Source of the DNA: Porticoccaceae bacterium
GTDB lineage: Bacteria > Pseudomonadota > Gammaproteobacteria > Pseudomonadales > Porticoccaceae
DNA length: 26,591 nucleotides
NCBI GenBank assembly: GCA_023229065.1
Contig: JALNZZ010000011.1
Span: 1-26,591, forward strand
Direction: 5' to 3'
A program made the translations under genes and the position numbers. Within the stretch, counting starts at the first letter, position 1, and the number at the start of each line of letters is the position of its first letter. Shown one piece after another: positions 1 through 6,351 of the stretch. The notes beneath the pieces are model-generated. The model was not told the DNA's origin and made no database searches. It was given only the letters and a program-made list of their open reading frames with translations.

Positions 1-93
1 GTCCGAATCACCCGCGACAGGCAAAGTCGCCGGGAAGGACCCACGACCAGGGGCGGCGCACCATGCTGGTGCATCCCGCCCGGAGTCAGCCAT
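1..93 (-). CDS. Start of a further late phage gene, cut by the window edge
   Basis: An ATG at 93-91 overlaps by one base the TGA stop (95-93) of the next gene, a TGATG junction like many others in this operon. The frame stays open to the left edge, giving about 31 residues beginning MADSGRDAP. This is too short for a family call. A second ATG frame in the same stretch, beginning MHQHGAPPL, is also open to the edge and cannot be excluded. Position suggests another tail or head-tail gene of the leftward late operon, but that is inference only. Confidence 0.35.
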   Translation of the reverse strand, partial: MADSGRDAPAWCAAPGRGSFPATLPVAGDSD

Positions 94-842
94 CACCGCC
101 GGGCAGTGGCGAGAGCGCGCGCCAGCGCCTTGTCGAACTGGACGGGGAACTCCCGGGCGAACAGCCGGCTGGTGAGTTCCTCCGTTTTCAGCGTAGGCCG
201 GTACTGCGCACCCTCCGTGAAATAAAGGATTGAGCGCACAGCGCTGCCGAACCCGAACTCGACCCGTTCGTACACACCGGGCCGCAGCCTGCCGCGCTGC
301 CGGGTGATGGCGAAGTACTCGCCTCCGCGCCGGCGGCCGCGCTTGCGCCGGGCCTTGCTGACGGGTGTCTGGTTCTGCATGGGATCGAGCGCCTGCGCGC
401 CCAACTGCGACAGGATCTGTGTGATCTGGCCCGGCCGGATGTTGCCGTACTGGTTGAGCTTTGCCCCACGGCCAGCGACCCAGCGCTGATTGGGCTGCAG
501 CAGACGCTTGTGCTGCAGCCATCGCTCCGATCGCTTCATGCTCCGGGGGCCGCCTTCGACCTGGTGCGCGAAGTACTTCACCGGCGCAGTGCCCTTGAAG
601 GCTTCATCCCGGATGAACACCTCCGCGACCAGCTTCTGCTTGGTGGCCTTCTTGTACAGGGCAGCGTTCATCGTCAGCGGAGTAGGCCTATCGAACACGC
701 GTCCGATCTCCGCCTTCCACTCATTGCGTACGGCGAAAGCGGTGTTGTTCAGCGCCGTGGCCACAGCGAATGGCAGCTGCCGGCGGCTGACATCGTCCAT
801 CAGTAAAGCAAGCGCCTGGGTATCGATGCTCGCTTTAAACAC
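93..842 (-). CDS. Phage tail/virion morphogenesis protein (minor tail or gpZ-like)
   Basis: A basic protein of about 249 aa. It is rich in Arg and Lys (a KARRKRGRRRGG patch near the middle) and ends in an Arg-rich helix. The pattern of an N-terminal helical part followed by a basic body resembles the minor tail/tail-completion proteins often found beside tail adaptor genes, but no catalytic motif is visible. The GTG at 842 is chosen because GGAG lies six bases upstream. An alternative GTG at 866 overlaps the upstream stop (GTGA) and would add eight residues. Further upstream the frame stays open inside the 112-aa gene, which I take as chance in GC-rich DNA. The gene lies in the leftward late operon, just after the putative adaptor. 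The functional label is tentative; its being a real phage structural-region gene is fairly secure. Confidence 0.6.
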   Translation of the reverse strand: MFKASIDTQALALLMDDVSRRQLPFAVATALNNTAFAVRNEWKAEIGRVFDRPTPLTMNAALYKKATKQKLVAEVFIRDEAFKGTAPVKYFAHQVEGGPRSMKRSERWLQHKRLLQPNQRWVAGRGAKLNQYGNIRPGQITQILSQLGAQALDPMQNQTPVSKARRKRGRRRGGEYFAITRQRGRLRPGVYERVEFGFGSAVRSILYFTEGAQYRPTLKTEELTSRLFAREFPVQFDKALARALATARR

Positions 843-862
843 CGCCCGCTCCGGGGCAGCAC

Positions 863-1201
863 TCACGGCGCCGGGAATAGTGTCTGTACGACATCGACAG
901 TTATCCTCCCCTCGACCCTCTGTGCCCTGTCGGTCCAACACAGAACTTCGATTGAGTAACGATCGGCCACCTGGCATCGCAGGGTGAACTGCACTACTGC
1001 ACCGGCGCGCACTTGCAGCCCATTAACGTTGATGGAGTCGTCATTAATCTGCGTGCTGGTGATGACCAGCGCCGGGTCACCCTGCACGAGCAGCGGCGCA
1101 ACCAGCACTTCGGAGTCGTCGAGCAGCGCGGACATATCGACCGACACACGCCGGACTTCATCCGTCGTGATGCTCCGGATCTTGGTTGCGATGGCTCCCA
1201 T
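863..1201 (-). CDS. Small phage structural protein, possibly a fiber-tail adaptor
   Basis: A 112-aa protein. It has a short helical start followed by a beta-rich, Ig-like body: a DDSEVLVAPLLVQGDPAL stretch, then ITSTQINDDSINVNG, then an FTLRCQVADRYSIEVLCW strand pair. This resembles the short phage fiber-tail adaptor proteins that carry a beta-sandwich and sit between tail-fiber and head-tail genes. The resemblance is by pattern only. Its ATG (1201-1199) overlaps the TAA of the 63-aa gene by one base, and its TGA overlaps a possible GTG start of the following gene, so it is translationally coupled on both sides. I see no signal peptide or membrane segment. Confidence 0.5.
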   Translation of the reverse strand: MGAIATKIRSITTDEVRRVSVDMSALLDDSEVLVAPLLVQGDPALVITSTQINDDSINVNGLQVRAGAVVQFTLRCQVADRYSIEVLCWTDRAQRVEGRITVDVVQTLFPAP

Positions 1202-1392
1202 TACAGGGCATCCAGTGCCTGCTTGTGCGATTCCACGGCGCCCATCAGGCGATCATGCTCGGCCTGCAGACTGGCGGCGCGCTCGGTGTTGCCGCGGCCA
1301 TTGGCCTTTTCGATGGATGCCCGCAGGCGCTGCACCCGCCCGATGATCCGATCAATGCCGGCGCTGCCGTTGATTTTTGCGCTGTATGCCAT
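1201..1392 (-). CDS. Small helical phage protein of unknown function
   Basis: A 63-aa protein, almost entirely predicted helix, with heptad-like spacing of hydrophobics (IIGRVQRLRASIEKA, then LQAEHDRLMGAVESHK). A short coiled coil is likely. It sits between the 153-aa conserved structural protein and the putative adaptor in the leftward late operon. The ATG lies one base after the preceding TGA, and an AAGGCGG-like ribosome site precedes it. I do not recognise a family. A scaffold or structural accessory role would fit its place, but this is inference. Confidence 0.55.
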   Translation of the reverse strand: MAYSAKINGSAGIDRIIGRVQRLRASIEKANGRGNTERAASLQAEHDRLMGAVESHKQALDAL

Positions 1393-1393
1393 G

Positions 1394-1855
1394 TCAGGCC
1401 GCCTTGCTCAGAGTGGAGATGCCGGAGGCATTCCAGGTAATCGAGAAGTCCCCGGCAGCAAGATCGATATCTGCGCCGAGATCCACGAAACCCACCGCCC
1501 GCTTACCTGCATCGGTGTCGTTGTAGATGATCCCCCAGCGGGCGCCAGCCGGGTTATTGGCATCCTGCAGGATGGAGATGTCGTCGCCATCCCATACCCC
1601 AGCGCCGCCTGACAGGGTGACTGTGGGGTTGGCGATGGTCGGGCCACCGCTGGAATAGTTGCCGCCCGGGGTGACCTGGTTGCTGCTCAGGTTGGTGCCG
1701 CCGCCTGCGCCCCAGCGCGGATCGGAGGTTGCACCGGTCGGCGTGGTGGCGGTAGTGATCAGGCCCAGCTTGAACGTGTCGTTTTCGTGATCGTGCAGGC
1801 CCTCCTGCACATCGACCAGCCATTGGTCGAAGAACGTAATGTCTCCAGCGGCCAT
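1394..1855 (-). CDS. Conserved phage virion-associated protein
   Basis: A 153-aa acidic, Gly/Asn/Thr-rich beta protein. Recognisable conserved patches are FDQWLVDVQEGLHD near residue 9, a NDTFKLGLIT strand, DPRWGAGGGTNLS around residue 45, ARWGIIYNDTDAGKR near residue 106 and a C-terminal WNASGISTL. This combination recurs in a family of phage structural-region proteins of about 140-155 aa that I know only as hypothetical or virion-associated. Length is as expected, so the protein looks complete. It is encoded just downstream of the long repeat protein and may decorate the tail tip or fiber. The start is the ATG shortly after the preceding TAG, with a GGGG ribosome site upstream. Confidence 0.65.
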   Translation of the reverse strand: MAAGDITFFDQWLVDVQEGLHDHENDTFKLGLITTATTPTGATSDPRWGAGGGTNLSSNQVTPGGNYSSGGPTIANPTVTLSGGAGVWDGDDISILQDANNPAGARWGIIYNDTDAGKRAVGFVDLGADIDLAAGDFSITWNASGISTLSKAA

Positions 1856-1860
1856 CGCGG

Positions 1861-3645
1861 CTACCCCTTGAATGTGAAGTGGAGCCGGCTCACCGGCATC
1901 GTGAAATGAAGCGGGTCGCCCTTGACCGCGTAGCTCAGCCGGGCGCCCGGCAGGGTGTACATCAGGCCCGGCGCGGCGATGGGTGGAATGCCGGCCTCAA
2001 TGCTGGCCAGCAGGGGCGATAGCATCAGCTGCTCAACCTGCGCCCTGATGCCGCCCTCGATGGTGATCGTTGCGCCATGCGGCGTGAGCGTCAGGCTCGC
2101 TACCGCAGCATCGATGTGCGCGCCGAGGCCGATCTGGGCCGACAGGGACGACAGCGCGAGCTGCTGCAGCGTGGCGTCGAGAGCTACGTCCAGCGTGATC
2201 GCGGCAGGCTCGGCAGCCAGCTCGATGCGCTCGGTCTGAGCCCCAACGGCGGAGCCGAGGGACACGCTCGCCGGTGCGGGCTCCAGCAGGATCGTTTCGA
2301 GCGAACCCGTCAGCGCCCTTTCGCTCGATACCACCGACAGCAGGGTGCCGAGGGTTATCCGCTCCGCCCGGACATTGAGCCCCAGTGTCAGATCGGCGGC
2401 GTGGGCCGAGAACGACAGCGCCTCAGCACCAACGGCAATGCTTGTGTCCGCCTGCACGGCTGCCGGCGCAGCGGCCAGCAATAGGGTTTCGAGCTGCGCC
2501 GTGATGCCGCGCCCAGTCGACACGCTGGCCGGACGGGGCTGCAGCTCATGGGCCTCAATACCTACCGTGACGGCTGCATCTGCCGCGACGCGCGCCGGAT
2601 GGGCGGACAGCTCAACCCCTTCGGCCCGTGCAGCAATGGCGCGATCCGAGGTAACGGTGGCCGGAAGCACAGACAGCTGCGCCGCGGCCATGGTTGACCG
2701 GATAGCCCGATCTGTGGCGACTCGGGCGGGCCGCGGGCTGACCGTCAGCGCCTCAGCGCCTGCGCTGATGCTGCGGGCCTGCCGAACCAATGCGGCTGTC
2801 TCAGCCAGCAGCAGCGACTCCGGCGATGCTGCGATCTCCCGGTCAGACGACAGCGCGGCCGGCGCAGCGGAGAGCGCGATGGCCTCAGCGCGTGCCGTTA
2901 CTGCCCTGTCCTGCGATACCGATACAGCCAGTGGTGTGGCGATGATCTGCTCCGCGCCGGCATTGATGACGGTCTCGTCGGGCGCATCGCCCACCACGGT
3001 CCACCCAACAACCGTCCAGTTATTGCCGATATTGCTCGCCCGCGCCTCGATCCGCTTCATCGCGTCGAGCTTGACCGGAATAGCCCAGCGGATAGTCTGG
3101 ATCGAGCCGTTGCCCTGATCCGTCCACTCAACCGCCACGCTCTCGCTGCTGCCCACCGGGCGCAGGCCGAACGGGCCGTTAACGAACGAGGCGCGGTCGA
3201 AATTGATGAATACGACATCGGCCTCGGAGGGCACAATCTCTGAGAGGTCGACTACGTGCCACTCGCCGTCCGCGTCGAACGTGAACCCTGCCTCCCACTC
3301 GGGATGCGCCGCGACACCCGCGTAGGCTGCCGCATTGACGCGCATTGCCATCGAGCTGTGTTCGAGGCGGTACCGAAACTCCTCGGCCTCGTTGAGGAAC
3401 ACGCCCTGCGCGTCGTAGCCAAATCGCTGCAGAACGCCGGAGAATCGAGCGTCGTTATCCAGCGCTGACGGGTAGACCGCCATGGTGCGCTGGATGCCGC
3501 CTCCGGTCCCGAGCGACCCCTCGAAGAACAGCATTTTGAACGGGTTGACGGACAGCGGCTCTGCGCTGACGGTCTCTGCTACGTTCCACGCAGCCGGCAC
3601 AATCGGGATGGGCTCGTCGGCACCTCGATATGCTCCGCGCCCCAC
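1861..3645 (-). CDS. Large repeat-containing phage tail/fiber-like protein
   Basis: A 594-aa protein in three parts. Residues 1-225 are a mixed beta region (FEGSLGTGGGIQRTM near 40-55, then a DVVFINFDRASF strand). Residues 226-553 hold fifteen tandem repeats of 22 residues with the core pattern A-x-x-E-x-L-x-L-x-x-x-P-A-x-V-x-x-D-R; one copy is 20 residues long. The last 41 residues form a distinct cap. Such repeats suggest a regular beta-rich fiber or solenoid, fitting a tail fiber or tip protein. The assigned start is a GTG with only a weak ribosome site, and it overlaps the upstream fibronectin-like gene by 67 bases, so the true start is uncertain. It precedes the conserved virion protein and adaptor genes in the late operon. 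Receptor binding is possible but not shown. Confidence 0.65.
   Translation of the reverse strand: MGRGAYRGADEPIPIVPAAWNVAETVSAEPLSVNPFKMLFFEGSLGTGGGIQRTMAVYPSALDNDARFSGVLQRFGYDAQGVFLNEAEEFRYRLEHSSMAMRVNAAAYAGVAAHPEWEAGFTFDADGEWHVVDLSEIVPSEADVVFINFDRASFVNGPFGLRPVGSSESVAVEWTDQGNGSIQTIRWAIPVKLDAMKRIEARASNIGNNWTVVGWTVVGDAPDETVINAGAEQIIATPLAVSVSQDRAVTARAEAIALSAAPAALSSDREIAASPESLLLAETAALVRQARSISAGAEALTVSPRPARVATDRAIRSTMAAAQLSVLPATVTSDRAIAARAEGVELSAHPARVAADAAVTVGIEAHELQPRPASVSTGRGITAQLETLLLAAAPAAVQADTSIAVGAEALSFSAHAADLTLGLNVRAERITLGTLLSVVSSERALTGSLETILLEPAPASVSLGSAVGAQTERIELAAEPAAITLDVALDATLQQLALSSLSAQIGLGAHIDAAVASLTLTPHGATITIEGGIRAQVEQLMLSPLLASIEAGIPPIAAPGLMYTLPGARLSYAVKGDPLHFTMPVSRLHFTFKG
1987..2970 (-). 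repeat. Fifteen in-frame 66-bp repeats encoding 22-residue units
   Basis: Within the 594-aa gene the protein repeats every 22 residues about fifteen times, from the unit starting VINAGAEQ to the unit ending ASIEAGI. The tenth unit is two residues short. At the DNA level the copies have diverged, but 66-bp phasing is kept. Conserved positions are small or acidic residues after a turn, an E-x-L/I-x-L strand, a P-A pair, a second hydrophobic strand and a frequent D-R at the end. Confidence 0.85.
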
Positions 3646-4310
3646 TCCATCACGAGGAACATGCGGATTTCAGCGGCGCCAAAGCTGGCCTCGATCCGCC
3701 CCTGTTCGTCGACGCCTAAGGTGGTGCAGACGTTGTGCCCGGCCTCCAGGTTGCGGTTGCCGAGCCCGGTGGTCTGGCCGTATTTGCGCACCGCTGCAGT
3801 GTGCCGAGTGGTCGTAACCGCCGTGTGGCGAATGCAGACCGTGACAGCCGCCGGGTTAGGGCCAGACAGATACGGCGAGACATCAATTGTCTGCCAGCTG
3901 CCGTATGCGGGCGGCGTCAGCTCTACGTAGTCGATCCAGCGCGGCATATCAGGCTCCCGCCCGCGCTCTGACCAGCTGATGCGCAGATTGCGCACGGCGC
4001 CAGGGCGCTCCAGCGGAGGCGTCGAGAACTGCACAACGTTGGACCGCTGCGAGTCTCCGGCAGCGTTGTACGCCACCATCGAAGCGCTGCACTGCTCGCC
4101 GTCCGGCACATCCAGCTGGCGGGATGTTTGCTCTGCTGTGGCCGGCGCGGTGCCTTGTTTCGTCTGGCACTGGTAGCTGATCCGGTATCCGTCGATGACC
4201 GCCGGGGAACCGTCTGTGTTCGTCTGCGGCCGATCCCACGATGCCGTGACCGTCGCCGCTGTGCTGCCCAGCGAGAGCAGCAGCGCGCACAGGCCGGCAA
4301 CGAGTCTCAT
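3579..4310 (-). CDS. Sec-exported fibronectin-III-like phage protein (larger)
   Basis: A 243-aa protein that begins with a clear Sec signal peptide (MRLVAGLCALLLSLGSTAA, residues 1-19). Residues 20-100 have the layout of a fibronectin type III domain: an ATVTASWDRP first strand, a DGYRISYQC central strand, and ASMVAYNAAGDSQRSNVV as the closing F-G strands. Residues 105-230 form a second beta region with its own cysteines (TVCIRHTAV, HNVCTTLGV). Export with paired cysteines fits a periplasmic or surface location, which is odd for a protein encoded between lysis and tail genes. The ATG lies three bases after the stop of the upstream, related 148-aa gene. The 3' end overlaps the next gene by 67 bases. 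Function unknown: an adhesion-like or envelope-modifying role is possible, or a tail protein with a fortuitous leader. Confidence 0.65.
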   Translation of the reverse strand: MRLVAGLCALLLSLGSTAATVTASWDRPQTNTDGSPAVIDGYRISYQCQTKQGTAPATAEQTSRQLDVPDGEQCSASMVAYNAAGDSQRSNVVQFSTPPLERPGAVRNLRISWSERGREPDMPRWIDYVELTPPAYGSWQTIDVSPYLSGPNPAAVTVCIRHTAVTTTRHTAAVRKYGQTTGLGNRNLEAGHNVCTTLGVDEQGRIEASFGAAEIRMFLVMEWGAEHIEVPTSPSRLCRLRGT

Positions 4311-4313
4311 AAA

Positions 4314-4760
4314 TCACTGCGCGGGCTGCAGGTTGACCGTGACGTTGCAGGAGGCATCGCAGGAGACCTGAATCTGCAGGTTCTGCACAGCGCCCGGCAC
4401 CGGGTCGAAATCGTCGATCTCGACGCGGGCAACATCCGTGATAGCACCCTCGCCCGCCGCGTTGTATGCCGCTACGCAGAAATGGTGCACGCCCTGAACC
4501 TGGATAGCGCCGGACAGCGTCTGGCCGCTCTGGACCTCTCCGACCAGAGTTTTCTGCGCGAGATTGTCGCAACCCTGATACAGCCGGTAGCCCTCCACCG
4601 GGCCGCCGTCAGCAGGGGGCTGGAACGTGGCGGTCAGGTCATACGGCCCATCCGCTCGCGCCATCAGCGGCAGCAGCACCAGCGCCAGCACGGCGAGGAC
4701 GATGATGGCGCTGAGCGCCCGCTCAATGACGGCAGTCAGGCGAGTACGTCGGATGATCAT
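4314..4760 (-). CDS. Membrane-anchored or secreted fibronectin-III-like phage protein (smaller)
   Basis: A 148-aa protein. Residues 1-12 are basic, and residues 13-36 form a strongly hydrophobic segment ending in MARADG, so it is either a signal peptide (possible cleavage after ARA) or a membrane anchor. Residues 37-120 read as one fibronectin type III domain: YDLTATFQPPADGG, then VEGYRLYQGCD, then HHFCVAAYNAAGEG as the F-G strands. Cysteines near both ends of the fold (GCDNL, HFCVA, SCDASC) suggest disulfides outside the cytoplasm. A GGGAG ribosome site lies six bases before the ATG. It shares the YNAAG turn with its downstream neighbour, so the two genes look like a duplicated pair. Function unknown. 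Confidence 0.65.
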   Translation of the reverse strand: MIIRRTRLTAVIERALSAIIVLAVLALVLLPLMARADGPYDLTATFQPPADGGPVEGYRLYQGCDNLAQKTLVGEVQSGQTLSGAIQVQGVHHFCVAAYNAAGEGAITDVARVEIDDFDPVPGAVQNLQIQVSCDASCNVTVNLQPAQ

Positions 4761-4761
4761 G

Positions 4762-4962
4762 TCAGTCTCCCAGGCGGTCTACAGCGGCCTGCGCATCCCA
4801 CTGCAGGCTGTCGAGTTCGTCGGCGGTCAGATCGCGACCATCGGCCACGGCCTTTGCGACTAGGGCGCGGTATTTCGCCGAGTTGTTGGCGAGCCGAATG
4901 GCGGCGTCGAGGGCGGTAATCAGGCGGGCCACCAGCAGGGCGGCATCGGCGGCGCTACTCAT
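4762..4962 (-). CDS. Small helical protein of the lysis region, unknown function
   Basis: A 66-aa, Ala-rich, acidic helical protein with no membrane segment (LLVARLITALDAAIRLAN, then GRDLTADELDSLQWDAQ). GAGG lies six bases before the ATG. The start overlaps the end of the upstream 187-aa membrane protein by eight bases, so translation is probably coupled. Short helical proteins of this type often lie between endolysin/spanin-like genes and tail genes in such phages, but I cannot name a family. Codon use and composition match its neighbours. Confidence 0.5.
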   Translation of the reverse strand: MSSAADAALLVARLITALDAAIRLANNSAKYRALVAKAVADGRDLTADELDSLQWDAQAAVDRLGD

Positions 4963-5518
4963 GGGGCACCTCGGGCAGGAGTTTTTGCACGGACATCAGC
5001 ACCGCGCGCACGTACTGCAGCTTGTCGGCGGCGTCACCGCCGGCAGATTCGATGCGGCGAGCCTCGGCCAGCACTTCGATTGCGGACTGCAAGTCGGCCC
5101 GGATCACTGCCCGCTGGTCGGCGTCGATGTGACCGTCCCGGTAGGCGATTTCCGCCGCATCCGCGACCGTCTCAACCGTGACATAACTCGCCGCAATGGC
5201 CTGCCGTGGCGTTTCAGGGGCATGGCCACAGCCGGAGAACAGCGCCGTCGCCACGATCACCACCGCAGCAAGCGCAAAACAGAGCGAGGGTCGCACGTAG
5301 CCGCCCTCGCGCTGATGGAACGCATCCATCTCGTCGGCGAGCAGGGTTTGCCTACTCCGGAACTGCACGATGGTCATATTGATCACCGTGCCGATGGCAC
5401 CGAGGCCGCCGACGATCAACTTCTGCGTCTCGGCATCGACGTTGATGCCATACATGCCCAGCGCCAACACGACGATGCCGGCTAGGTTTGCGATGATGAT
5501 GCGCTGCTGTGTCGTCAT
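4955..5518 (-). CDS. Lysis-region membrane protein with internal lipobox-like site
   Basis: A 187-aa protein with three hydrophobic segments: residues 8-27 and 34-52 form a holin-like hairpin, and residues 78-96 form a third segment ending in a lipobox-like LFSGC with the cysteine at 97. Residues 100-187 are a soluble acidic helical region (YVTVETVADAAEIAYRDG, then SAIEVLAEARRIES). The second half, from an internal ATG at residue 64, looks like a self-contained small phage lipoprotein. The gene may therefore be a fusion of a two-TM holin/anti-holin-like part with an outer-membrane lipoprotein part, or may produce two products. It directly follows the endolysin, where Rz/Rz1-type spanins are usual, and no other spanin gene is visible. 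The role as a spanin or accessory holin is inferred from position and topology. Confidence 0.6.
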   Translation of the reverse strand: MTTQQRIIIANLAGIVVLALGMYGINVDAETQKLIVGGLGAIGTVINMTIVQFRSRQTLLADEMDAFHQREGGYVRPSLCFALAAVVIVATALFSGCGHAPETPRQAIAASYVTVETVADAAEIAYRDGHIDADQRAVIRADLQSAIEVLAEARRIESAGGDAADKLQYVRAVLMSVQKLLPEVPHE

Positions 5519-5520
5519 GA

Positions 5521-5856
5521 TTATTTCCGTCCGCCGTATTCCAGCGAGAAGTGGTTGCCGTCGTTGAACCGTCCGCCCCAGATTCCGCCCAGCGACTCCC
5601 AGTACTCGCCCAGCTCGGCATAGTCTTCAGTGCGGGTCAGGTAGCGGCCAGCGCGGAAAAGGTTGAAATCAACCGCCAATCGATCTTTGTGGAGCGAGTT
5701 CGCCGAGCTGTAGCCGACCCGCTGGCCTACAGCGCCATGAACGCGCGGGTCGCGGTACGCATCGCCGAACGTCAGCTCATAACCGCGCTGGTACGCAAAC
5801 TCGATCAGCAGCCCGACCAGACGCGTAAAGCGGCGCTGCCGCTGGCCAAGGGTCAC
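5521..5856 (-). CDS. Endolysin, M15-family L-alanyl-D-glutamate/D-Ala peptidase
   Basis: A 111-aa M15/VanY-type zinc peptidase that cuts peptide cross-bridges or stems of peptidoglycan to lyse the host. The usual metal-binding layout is visible: the S-x-H-x(6)-D pattern in NSLHKDRLAVDFNLF gives His56 and Asp63, and GNHFSLEY gives His102. The GDAYRDPRVHG segment before it is also typical. There is no signal peptide, so release depends on the holin. The ATG overlaps the holin stop (ATGA), a normal lysis-cassette junction. The length matches short single-domain phage enzymes of this class with no cell-wall-binding domain. Confidence 0.88.
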   Translation of the reverse strand: MTLGQRQRRFTRLVGLLIEFAYQRGYELTFGDAYRDPRVHGAVGQRVGYSSANSLHKDRLAVDFNLFRAGRYLTRTEDYAELGEYWESLGGIWGGRFNDGNHFSLEYGGRK

Positions 5857-6164
5857 GAGAACTTCGCCCCGATGAACTTCGCGGCCAGGTGCCGGACCTG
5901 CTCAACGCCCAAGAACCCCAGCACGCCGCCCACGAACACTGCTGCAGACTGGGGCAACCCGAACAGATCGAATCCGCCCACCACCGCCAGGGTCATGGCG
6001 CCGCACATCGTGCCCTCGAGCAGCTGCTGCCGGACGCCGCCACCGCTGTAAATCACACGCAGCATCGCGATCACTACGGACATGCAGGCCCCGTAGATGA
6101 CGGGGGCATGGAGAGTCAGCCACGCCGATACGACAGACCAGAAGCCGGGGTCTTTTTCGGGCAC
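5853..6164 (-). CDS. Lambda S-family holin (PF05106 type)
   Basis: A 103-aa holin with three membrane segments (about residues 20-40, 51-67 and 72-87) and the conserved features of the lambda-type holin family: an N-terminal PEKDPGFW, an RVIYSGGGVRQQLLEG loop, GLPQSAA before the third helix, and FLGVEQVR at its end. It forms holes in the inner membrane that let the endolysin out. I chose the GTG at 6164 because GGAG lies seven bases upstream and homologues begin with (M)PEKDP. An ATG at 6182 would add MTRRTS and lacks a good site. It is the first gene after tandem terminators, the position of lambda S after tR'. Confidence 0.88.
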   Translation of the reverse strand: MPEKDPGFWSVVSAWLTLHAPVIYGACMSVVIAMLRVIYSGGGVRQQLLEGTMCGAMTLAVVGGFDLFGLPQSAAVFVGGVLGFLGVEQVRHLAAKFIGAKFS

Positions 6165-6210
6165 AGATGTTCTCCGGGTCATGGCTGCCTCGCCACTGGG
6201 GGCAGAAACG

Positions 6211-6236
6211 CAAAACCCGGCGCGAGGCCGGGTTTC
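6211..6236 (-). terminator. Minus-strand intrinsic terminator, second of a tandem pair
   Basis: The arms AAACCCGGC (6213-6221) and GCCGGGTTT (6227-6235) form a perfect 9-bp stem with a 5-base loop. Read on the minus strand, the stem is followed by TTTTGCGTTT. It lies between the Q-position gene and the holin, consistent with a lambda tR'-like stop. Confidence 0.7.
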
Positions 6237-6252
6237 TGGGGGGGCGGAAACG

Positions 6253-6280
6253 AAAAAGCCCCGCCGAATGGCGAGGCTTT
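6253..6280 (-). terminator. Minus-strand intrinsic terminator, first of a tandem pair
   Basis: Arms 6255-6265 and 6270-6280 form an 11-bp stem with one mismatch and a GAAT loop. On the minus strand it ends GGCTTTTT, a good U-tract. Leftward transcripts from the early genes, or from a late promoter just upstream, would end here unless antiterminated. Confidence 0.75.
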
Positions 6281-6319
6281 CTGTTGAGTGACACGTCGCG
6301 CAACGTATCTGAATTGGCG

Positions 6320-6351
6320 CCGAGAGTGGCCACTTTTGACCGCTCTGTCAA
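6320..6351 (-). promoter_or_regulatory. Candidate late promoter / Q-binding region
   Basis: On the minus strand a perfect TTGACA occurs at 6351-6346, overlapping the stop of the 224-aa gene. It forms one arm of an inverted repeat, TTGAC-(6 bp)-GTCAA. No good -10 hexamer lies 16-18 bases downstream, so activity without a helper is doubtful. Position between a Q-like gene and tandem terminators makes it a candidate pR'-type promoter. Confidence 0.35.

Noticed and set aside
1987..2970. CRISPR-like periodic DNA
   Set aside because: The 66-bp period is an in-frame protein repeat with diverged copies and no identical repeats or unique spacers.
2345..3118. A 257-codon open frame on the plus strand
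   Set aside because: It lies opposite the 22-residue repeat array; its Ser/Ala-rich pseudo-repeats mirror the real repeats on the minus strand.
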